Source: Marinilabiliales bacterium
Lineage (GTDB): Bacteria; Bacteroidota; Bacteroidia; Bacteroidales; BM523
DNA: 7,444 bases
Direction: 5' to 3'
Assembly: GCA_002869425.1 (NCBI GenBank)
Contig: PKSZ01000560.1
Span: forward strand, 1-7,444
The notes below the pieces were generated by a model, which saw only the letters and a list, made by a program, of their open reading frames with translations, ran no database searches and had not been told where the DNA came from. Shown piece by piece: positions 1-5,350 of the stretch. The position numbers and the translations under genes are program-made. Position 1 is the stretch's first letter, and each line of letters opens with the position of its first letter.

Positions 1-2536
1 TACCCCAGTTGCTGTCTCAACCTTTACCCAAGATGAAGTTTTTAAGGCTTCTTTAGAATATTTTAATGGAGATGAATTAGCCGCTACTGTATGGGTTAAC
101 AAATATGCTCTAAAAGATTCCGAAGGAAATATCTATGAAAAAACACCTGATGATATGCATCAGAGGTTAGCAAGTGAAATTGCCAGAATAGAAAAAAAAT
201 ACTCGAATCCTTTATCAAAAAAAGAGATATACGAACTTCTTAAAGACTTTAAATATATAGTTCCTCAAGGAGGTCCAATGTCTGGTATTGGAAACAACAG
301 GCAGATAGCATCTCTTTCAAATTGTTTCGTTATTGGTCATGAAAATCCTGCTGATTCATACGGTGGAATCATGAAAATTGATCAGGAACAGGTACAATTA
401 ATGAAAAGAAGAGGTGGTGTAGGTCATGATTTATCGCACATCCGTCCCAAAGGCAGTCAGGTATTAAACAGCGCATTAACTTCCACAGGCGTTGTTCCGT
501 TTATGGAAAGATACTCTAACTCTACAAGAGAAGTTGCCCAGGATGGAAGGAGAGGAGCCCTTATGTTAAGTATTAGCATCAAGCATCCTGACAGTGAGTC
601 TTTTATCGATGCGAAAATGACAGAAGGCAAGGTTACTGGAGCAAATGTATCGGTAAAAATTGATGATGAATTTATGAAAGCAGTCATTGAAAATAAACCA
701 TACGTACAGCAGTATCCTGTTGACTCAGATGAACCATCATACACAAAAGAAATTGATGCCAGAAAACTTTGGGATAAGATAATTTACAATGCATGGAAAT
801 CTGCCGAACCCGGCATATTATTCTGGGATACCATTATTAACGAATCCGTTCCGGATTGCTATAAAGATTTTGGCTACCAAACCTTATCTACAAATCCATG
901 TGGTGAAATTCCACTTTGTCCATATGACAGCTGCAGGCTTCTTGCTCTAAACTTGTACAGCTATGTAGATAACCCTTTCACACCTGAAGCAAAATTCAAT
1001 TTTGATTTATTCAAAAAACATGCTCAACTGGCTCTTAGAATTATGGACGATATAATTGATCTGGAGCTGGAAAAAATAGATGCCATATTGGAAAAAATCA
1101 TCAATGATCCTGAAGATATGGAAATTAAGCGTGTTGAACGTATGCTTTGGGAAAACATTAAACAAAAAGCGAAAGAGGGCCGTCGTACTGGTGTTGGTAT
1201 TACAGCAGAAGGAGATATGCATGCAGGACTTGGTTTAAGATACGGAAGTGAAAATTCTATTGATTTTTCTGCTGAAGTACATAAAACGCTTGCACTTGAA
1301 ACATACCGTTCTTCTGTAAACTTAGCAAAAGAAAGAGGACCTTTTGCCTTATATGAAACCAACAGAGAAAAAAACAATCCTTTCATCCAGAGAATTAAAG
1401 AAGCAGATGAAGACCTCTATAATGAGATGATCAAGCATGGCAGAAGAAACATAGCCCTTCTGACAATTGCTCCAACAGGAACAACCAGCCTGATGACACA
1501 AACTACATCCGGAATTGAACCTGTTTTTCGTCCCGTTTACAAAAGAAGACGAAAAGTAAACCCTAACGATCCTGAAAGCAATGTATCATTCGTTGATGAG
1601 GTTGGTGACAGCTGGGAAGAGTACAATGTATTCCATCCTAAGTTTATGGAAATGTTAAAAATCAATGGTCATGAAGCAGAGAAAGTTATGAGCTATGATG
1701 ATAAAACCATTGACGAGCTGGTTAACCTATCACCATATTACGGAGCAACAGCAAATGATGTTGACTGGATACAAAAAGTAAAACTTCAGGGTGCCGTTCA
1801 AAAATGGGTAGATCACTCAATTAGTGTTACAGTAAATTTACCTGAAGATATATCCAAAGATAAAGTAGGTGAAGTATACAAAACAGGTTGGGAAGTTGGA
1901 TGTAAAGGTATTACTGTATACAGGGAAGGCTCACGCTCAGGTGTTCTTATTTCCAAAGACCAAAAACAAAAAAAAGGACTTAATTTTTCTGAACCTCCAA
2001 AAAGACCAAAAGCTCTTGAAGCAGAGGTAATTCGTTTCCAAAATAACAACGAAAAGTGGATTGCATTCGTAGGCATGTTAGAAGGATATCCTTATGAAAT
2101 TTTTACGGGTATTCAGGATGATGATATTTTCTACATTCCCAAAACCATTAAGAAGGTAAAAATCCTTAAGAACAAAGATGAGAGTGGCAACACCAGATAC
2201 GACTTTCAATACACAGACAAACAAGGTTATAAAGTAACTTTCGAAGGTCTGTCCAGATTGTTTAATCCGGAATACTGGAATTATGCCAAATTAATTTCCG
2301 GCGTGTTACGTCTGGGAATGCCTATACCACACGTTGTTCATCTGATCTCTACTCTTCACCTGGATAGCGAAACCATCAATACATGGAAAGCGGGTGTTGA
2401 AAGAGCGCTTAAAAAGTACATTCCTGACGGAACCAAAGCCGAGGAAGAAAAATGCGATTCTTGTAATTCCGATCATCTTGTTTACCAGGAAGGTTGCCTG
2501 ATTTGTCAAAATTGTGGCGCTTCCAAATGCGGATAA
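1..2536 (+). CDS. nrdJ: Adenosylcobalamin-dependent (class II) ribonucleotide reductase, 5' partial
   Basis: Reduces ribonucleotides to deoxyribonucleotides in the cytoplasm using a thiyl radical generated from coenzyme B12, without oxygen or a second radical subunit. The frame is open from base 2 and encodes family-typical sequence (EYFNGDELAATVWVNKYALK, then IYEKTPDDMHQR) upstream of the ATG at 155, so that ATG is internal and the true start lies before the window. Visible length is 844 residues, probably lacking only a short N-terminus. Numbering from base 2: SNC has Cys108 (first redox cysteine); NPCGE has Asn298, Cys300 (thiyl radical) and Glu302; Cys311 lies 11 residues on and matches the second redox cysteine. 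An APTGTTS motif is near 490. A basic, lysine-rich linker (about 650-672) leads to a C-terminal domain of the Bacteroidota type, then a six-cysteine tail (818, 821, 832, 835, 838, 843) that in the family re-reduces the active site. No intein interrupts the motifs. The promoter and any B12 riboswitch would be outside the window. Confidence 0.97.
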   Translation, partial: TPVAVSTFTQDEVFKASLEYFNGDELAATVWVNKYALKDSEGNIYEKTPDDMHQRLASEIARIEKKYSNPLSKKEIYELLKDFKYIVPQGGPMSGIGNNRQIASLSNCFVIGHENPADSYGGIMKIDQEQVQLMKRRGGVGHDLSHIRPKGSQVLNSALTSTGVVPFMERYSNSTREVAQDGRRGALMLSISIKHPDSESFIDAKMTEGKVTGANVSVKIDDEFMKAVIENKPYVQQYPVDSDEPSYTKEIDARKLWDKIIYNAWKSAEPGILFWDTIINESVPDCYKDFGYQTLSTNPCGEIPLCPYDSCRLLALNLYSYVDNPFTPEAKFNFDLFKKHAQLALRIMDDIIDLELEKIDAILEKIINDPEDMEIKRVERMLWENIKQKAKEGRRTGVGITAEGDMHAGLGLRYGSENSIDFSAEVHKTLALETYRSSVNLAKERGPFALYETNREKNNPFIQRIKEADEDLYNEMIKHGRRNIALLTIAPTGTTSLMTQTTSGIEPVFRPVYKRRRKVNPNDPESNVSFVDEVGDSWEEYNVFHPKFMEMLKINGHEAEKVMSYDDKTIDELVNLSPYYGATANDVDWIQKVKLQGAVQKWVDHSISVTVNLPEDISKDKVGEVYKTGWEVGCKGITVYREGSRSGVLISKDQKQKKGLNFSEPPKRPKALEAEVIRFQNNNEKWIAFVGMLEGYPYEIFTGIQDDDIFYIPKTIKKVKILKNKDESGNTRYDFQYTDKQGYKVTFEGLSRLFNPEYWNYAKLISGVLRLGMPIPHVVHLISTLHLDSETINTWKAGVERALKKYIPDGTKAEEEKCDSCNSDHLVYQEGCLICQNCGASKCG

Positions 2537-2574
2537 AGGTTTTTTGCAGTTAGCGATCTGAATATGTTCATGTG

Positions 2575-2609
2575 AACCCGTTTTGTTGAATCAAGGCGGG
2601 TTTTATTTT
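2575..2609 (+). terminator. Rho-independent terminator of nrdJ
   Basis: AACCCG (2575-2580) pairs with CGGGTT (2597-2602). The stem can extend inward by two U-G wobbles, and a small TTG/CAA stem (2586-2588 with 2592-2594) sits in the loop. TTTTATTTT follows at 2601-2609. It begins 38 bases after the nrdJ stop. The minus-strand reading has the same stem but no T-run after it, so it is a good terminator only for the plus strand. The U-tract overlaps the stop codon (2603-2605) of the convergent amidase gene. Confidence 0.8.
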
Positions 2610-3538
2610 GGCCTGATTACCATTAATCCTGTCTGGAAAGATTTAGGCTGCATATATTCCTGAATGGGCCATTCTGTTAAAACTACCATTTTCTTCTGGC
2701 TGGACGCATGTAGAAAATATAAGTCGCCATCCTTTTTTACTGCAAAACCAACATGAGCCACGTCTAAGCCTTTAATATTTGTAGTAACTACCAAAATATC
2801 ACCGTTTTCGATAAATTGAGAATAATCCGATATTTTATCTTTTGGTAAATAATAAAAAATCTTCGATGATAAAGATTCTTCAATTTTTTTCATTTTTTCA
2901 ACAAATGATTCATTATTCTGAAGCTTGGGATATTTATCAGAATGGCTTGTCATATAATTAATTTCCTTCGTGTAAGGAATGGAATCTATCTGCAATGTAT
3001 AGTCATTAACAAAACCCTGTTCTTGTGCATTTAAAATCCAATCCGTAAAGTAATGCAACCTGGAAGGAAAAAAGTTCATTATTCCTTTTCTGTATCTCAA
3101 GTTTTGCAATATCCTGGCATAATCACTAAACGTATTTTTTCCATCCTTTAAACATATTGAAATGGCCATCACCGATTCTACAAAAGTAACACAATCGAAT
3201 TCGCGAAGATTTACAATCAACTTGTTCTCCAGATCGCTTTCAAGAGTACATGATGTATATTCTTTATTTTTAAAATGATTTGCCACCCAAAGAATAATAT
3301 CTTTATCTGGAATGTCTGTTTTATTGTCCTGATATTCATTTACAAGCCGATTGAATATCTTTACATCATCTGCTGTAAAAACGATATTTGTATCTTCAAT
3401 TCCATATCTGGATTCATGGGTAATTGTGCTATCGTCTCTGTATTCCAGATACTCTATCTCTTTATATTTATTGCTTGAAAAAGTAAATATAAAGCTGATC
3501 AGGTAAACTGCAGGAAGCAAGTATAAGGCCCTTTCCAT
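2603..3538 (-). CDS. DUF1460 family N-acetylmuramoyl-L-alanine amidase-like protein, exported
   Basis: A 311-residue protein of the DUF1460 (amidase-like) branch of the NlpC/P60 cysteine-peptidase superfamily. Characterised members cut the amide bond between the muramic acid sugar and L-Ala in peptidoglycan fragments; from memory, they prefer 1,6-anhydro-MurNAc substrates. Visible hallmarks: residues 4-22 are hydrophobic and look like an uncleaved anchor or a signal peptide, with no lipobox cysteine. VNLREFDCVTFVE has Cys116 as nucleophile. RYRKG (148-152) and SRLHYFTDWI (159-168) are family signatures. GDILVVTTNIKGLDVAHVGF carries His262, the likely catalytic base, and LHASS (276-280) follows. 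All expected catalytic-region motifs are present, so it should be active. The start at 3538 is the only ATG before the conserved core; the next Met is residue 124. It is convergent with nrdJ (66 bases between stops) and divergent from the symporter. It probably acts in the periplasm in wall turnover or recycling; that role is inferred from the family. Confidence 0.9.
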   Translation of the reverse strand: MERALYLLPAVYLISFIFTFSSNKYKEIEYLEYRDDSTITHESRYGIEDTNIVFTADDVKIFNRLVNEYQDNKTDIPDKDIILWVANHFKNKEYTSCTLESDLENKLIVNLREFDCVTFVESVMAISICLKDGKNTFSDYARILQNLRYRKGIMNFFPSRLHYFTDWILNAQEQGFVNDYTLQIDSIPYTKEINYMTSHSDKYPKLQNNESFVEKMKKIEESLSSKIFYYLPKDKISDYSQFIENGDILVVTTNIKGLDVAHVGFAVKKDGDLYFLHASSQKKMVVLTEWPIQEYMQPKSFQTGLMVIRPK

Positions 3539-3562
3539 TTATTCCAATTCTTCTAATTGACA

Positions 3563-3570
3563 CAAAGATA
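3563..3570 (-). promoter_or_regulatory. Bacteroidota -7 box for the DUF1460 gene
   Basis: Read on the minus strand this is TATCTTTG, an exact match to the TAnnTTTG element used by the primary sigma factor of Bacteroidota. It ends 24 bases before the ATG, giving a predicted leader of roughly 15-20 bases. I could not find a clear -33 TTG at the usual spacing, so the promoter may be weak or activator-dependent. Confidence 0.6.
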
Positions 3571-3577
3571 TATTTAA

Positions 3578-3599
3578 TAATAAGTTCTCGTAATAAGTT
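3578..3599. repeat. 9-bp direct repeat upstream of the DUF1460 promoter
   Basis: TAATAAGTT occurs at 3578-3586 and again at 3591-3599, a period of 13 bases. It lies just upstream of the minus-strand -7 box, where an activator or the -33 element would be expected. The sequence is AT-rich, so chance recurrence is a real possibility. Confidence 0.3.
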
Positions 3600-3645
3600 A
3601 GAAATAATTTCAAGAACATTAAGCATCTGTTTAATAGCAGAATAA

Positions 3646-3677
3646 TTTGAATTCCTTGCGTTAAATATTTTATTTTG
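3646..3677 (+). promoter_or_regulatory. Candidate promoter of the symporter gene
   Basis: A TTTG at 3646-3649 is followed 20 bases later by TTATTTTG at 3670-3677, which differs from TAnnTTTG by one base. The spacing fits the -33/-7 arrangement of Bacteroidota promoters. The predicted transcript would begin near 3684 with a short leader of about 13 bases before the ATG at 3697. The -7 element runs into the palindrome at 3673-3686. Confidence 0.4.
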
Positions 3678-3686
3678 TATACAAAA
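3673..3686. promoter_or_regulatory. Perfect 14-bp palindrome, candidate operator
   Basis: TTTTGTATACAAAA is its own reverse complement. It overlaps the candidate -7 box and predicted start of transcription of the symporter and ends 10 bases before its ATG, the usual place for a repressor site. The TTGTATACAA core resembles operators of some GntR-family regulators, but no regulator gene is present in the window. Identification as an operator is inference. Confidence 0.45.
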
Positions 3687-3696
3687 CAATAAGGAC

Positions 3697-5163
3697 ATGG
3701 ACTATCAAGCGCAACTATTACTTGTGATGATCATTTATATGATCCTATTGATTTTATGGGGTCTATACCAAGGTAGAAAGGTGAAAAATGCTGATGATTT
3801 TGCAATTGCAGGCAGAAATTTGCCCGGTTGGACTGCGGCACTTTCTGAAAGAGCTACAGGTGAATCTTCCTGGGCCCTTTTAGGATTACCTGGAGCGGCA
3901 TATGCAACAGGTCTAACCGAAGTGTGGACTGCTATTGGTTGTGTTTTGGGAATTATTTCTGCATGGGCTTTAATATCCTGGAGATTGCGCGACGAAGCAG
4001 AAAAATATAATTCCAACACTTTTACAGGATACCTTTCATCACGACATGGAGATGCCGCCAAATGGATTCGAATTGTTGGTTCTTCCACCATTGTTTTCTT
4101 TTTCTTCTTTTACGTTGGAGCCCAATTTTTAGGAGGAGGAAAGACCCTTCATACAATGTTCGGCATTGATCCGACTCTGGGAATGATTATCACTGCAGCC
4201 ATTATTGTTCCATATACAATTTATGGTGGTTTTCAAAGTGTTGTTCATACTGATGTTATTCAGGCCGTTGTTATGATAATAACACTCATTGTTGGCCCCA
4301 TTGTAGGACTAATCTATATTGCAAATAACCCCGACGTTTTTGCAAGCTCCATACCAGAAGCACTAAGCAAAGCCGAAGCTGTTGCACAAACCAATTACGC
4401 TACATTTTTTGACTTTACAGGAGGATGGACAGGAGGTGTTGTTATTGCTGGAGGATTCAGCTGGTTTTTTGGCTACCTCGGTGGTCAACCCCAGCTAAGT
4501 ATGCGATTTATGGCTATAAAAGATAAAAAGCAAGCCAAAAAAGCCAGAAATATCGGAATTGCATGGACAGTTATTGCATATATCGGTGCTTTATGTCTGG
4601 GCTGGATTGGTATTGCAATTTTTGGTCCTACCGGATTAGCTGATCAAGAATTTGTAATGCCTTCTGTTTTGCTTGAAATATTTCCTCCTGCAATTGCTGC
4701 CATATTGATTACAGGAGCTATAGCGGCAATGGTCTCCACAGCAGACTCGCTGCTAATTCTATCTGCAACAGAATTTTCTGAAAATTTATTGCAGTCAAAA
4801 AATAAAAACCCAAAAAAAGAACTGCTCAAGTCTAGGCTTATAACCGCCTTATTGGCTGTGGTTGCTCTAAGTCTGGCTTATTTATCTTCGGTATTAGAAA
4901 TTAATCTTATTTATACCTTGGTTAGCTTTGTCTGGGCTGGAATTGGTGGAACATTTTCTGTTGTAATATTACTTACACTATTCTGGAAAAAATATCATGG
5001 GATTCCAGCTTTAATCACTATTATAACAGGAATGCTATTCACAATTGTCTGGATAAGTACAGGCATGGAAGAATATGTTACTTCAAGAATTTTAACTTTT
5101 ATTGTAGCTGCTGCAATTGCAATACTTAGCAGCCTGATTATTCCTAAGAAGCAGCCTAAATAG
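3697..5163 (+). CDS. Sodium:solute symporter family protein (SSS, PutP-like)
   Basis: A 488-residue integral inner-membrane protein, within the usual SSS length of about 500, with a hydrophobic pattern consistent with about 13 transmembrane helices. It would couple solute uptake to a cation gradient. It aligns without gaps to the N-terminus of E. coli PutP as I recall it: GR at 39-40 matches PutP Arg40, and ALS (48-50), Ala53, Ser57, Trp59 and GLPGA (63-67) are shared. Further matches are YTIYGGF (173-179), HTDVIQA (184-190), GYLGGQPQLSMRFMA (259-273) and VSTADS (346-351), whose Ser347 and Thr348 correspond to the PutP Na2 ligands Ser340 and Thr341. The oddity is TM1: PutP Asp55-Met56 are Gly55-Glu56 here (SERATGESSW). 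The substrate is therefore uncertain; proline should not be assumed. The ATG at 3697 gives a normal N-terminus just before TM1. The gene is divergent from the amidase, with a palindrome at its promoter. Confidence 0.9.
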   Translation: MDYQAQLLLVMIIYMILLILWGLYQGRKVKNADDFAIAGRNLPGWTAALSERATGESSWALLGLPGAAYATGLTEVWTAIGCVLGIISAWALISWRLRDEAEKYNSNTFTGYLSSRHGDAAKWIRIVGSSTIVFFFFFYVGAQFLGGGKTLHTMFGIDPTLGMIITAAIIVPYTIYGGFQSVVHTDVIQAVVMIITLIVGPIVGLIYIANNPDVFASSIPEALSKAEAVAQTNYATFFDFTGGWTGGVVIAGGFSWFFGYLGGQPQLSMRFMAIKDKKQAKKARNIGIAWTVIAYIGALCLGWIGIAIFGPTGLADQEFVMPSVLLEIFPPAIAAILITGAIAAMVSTADSLLILSATEFSENLLQSKNKNPKKELLKSRLITALLAVVALSLAYLSSVLEINLIYTLVSFVWAGIGGTFSVVILLTLFWKKYHGIPALITIITGMLFTIVWISTGMEEYVTSRILTFIVAAAIAILSSLIIPKKQPK

Positions 5164-5166
5164 AAT

Positions 5167-5200
5167 AACTTACCTTTTTCATCATTCAAATTAGTAAGTT
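5167..5200 (+). repeat. Inverted repeat just after the symporter stop
   Basis: AACTTAC (5167-5173) and GTAAGTT (5194-5200) form a 7-bp stem with a 20-base AT-rich loop, starting 4 bases after the stop codon. No T-run follows, so it is not a standard rho-independent terminator. It could be a 3'-end mRNA structure; thermodynamically it is weak. Confidence 0.35.
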
Positions 5201-5215
5201 CACAATAAATTGTGA
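5200..5215. promoter_or_regulatory. 16-bp palindrome upstream of the PKD-protein gene, candidate operator
   Basis: TCACAAT (5200-5206) and ATTGTGA (5209-5215) are 7-bp perfect inverted arms separated by two A bases. The loop is too small for an RNA hairpin of that full length, which favours a protein-binding site. It lies about 42 bases upstream of the -7 box at 5257, a position suited to an activator. The half-sites point in the opposite order to a canonical TGTGA-N6-TCACA CRP site. Confidence 0.35.
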
Positions 5216-5256
5216 CACGTTGCTCATTAATCATTCATTACAACTTGAATTATTCA

Positions 5257-5264
5257 TACATTTG
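5257..5264 (+). promoter_or_regulatory. Bacteroidota -7 box for the PKD-repeat gene
   Basis: TACATTTG matches TAnnTTTG exactly and ends 26 bases before the ATG at 5291, predicting a leader of about 20 bases. There is no clear TTG at the expected -33 distance (the nearest, 5245-5247, is too close), so activation through an upstream site such as the palindrome at 5200-5215 is possible. Confidence 0.5.
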
Positions 5265-5290
5265 ATATATGTATCTTCAAATCAAGGTTT

Positions 5291-5350
5291 ATGAATAAGT
5301 TCATTTTTTCTATCTTTTTAACAATAAATTTTATTTCTTTTTCAATTGCT
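5291..5350 (+). other. Signal peptide coding segment of the PKD protein
   Basis: Residues 1-20 are MNK, then a hydrophobic stretch (FIFSIFLTINFISF), then S-I-A, with Gln21 following. Small residues at -3 and -1 (Ser18, Ala20) fit signal peptidase I, and a Gln just after the cut is common in Bacteroidota exported proteins. There is no cysteine, so it is not a lipoprotein. Confidence 0.8.

Noticed and set aside
155..157. ATG at 155 as the start of nrdJ
   Set aside because: The same frame is open to the window edge and the 51 residues upstream are typical NrdJ N-terminal sequence, so this Met is internal.
457..1386. Minus-strand open frames inside nrdJ
   Set aside because: They lie opposite a strongly conserved catalytic region and their translations show no recognisable family or coherent composition; they are shadows of nrdJ.
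2566..2577. GTTCA-TG-TGAAC palindrome just before the nrdJ terminator
   Set aside because: The 5-bp arms with a 2-base loop overlap the terminator stem, and a dyad this short is easily due to chance.
3735..4091. Minus-strand open frame of 118 codons inside the symporter gene
   Set aside because: It is fully antisense to conserved transmembrane helices and resembles no known protein.
5200..5215. CRP-binding site
   Set aside because: The half-sites TCACA and TGTGA are in inverted order with the wrong spacing for a canonical CRP site, so only an unspecified dyad is reported.
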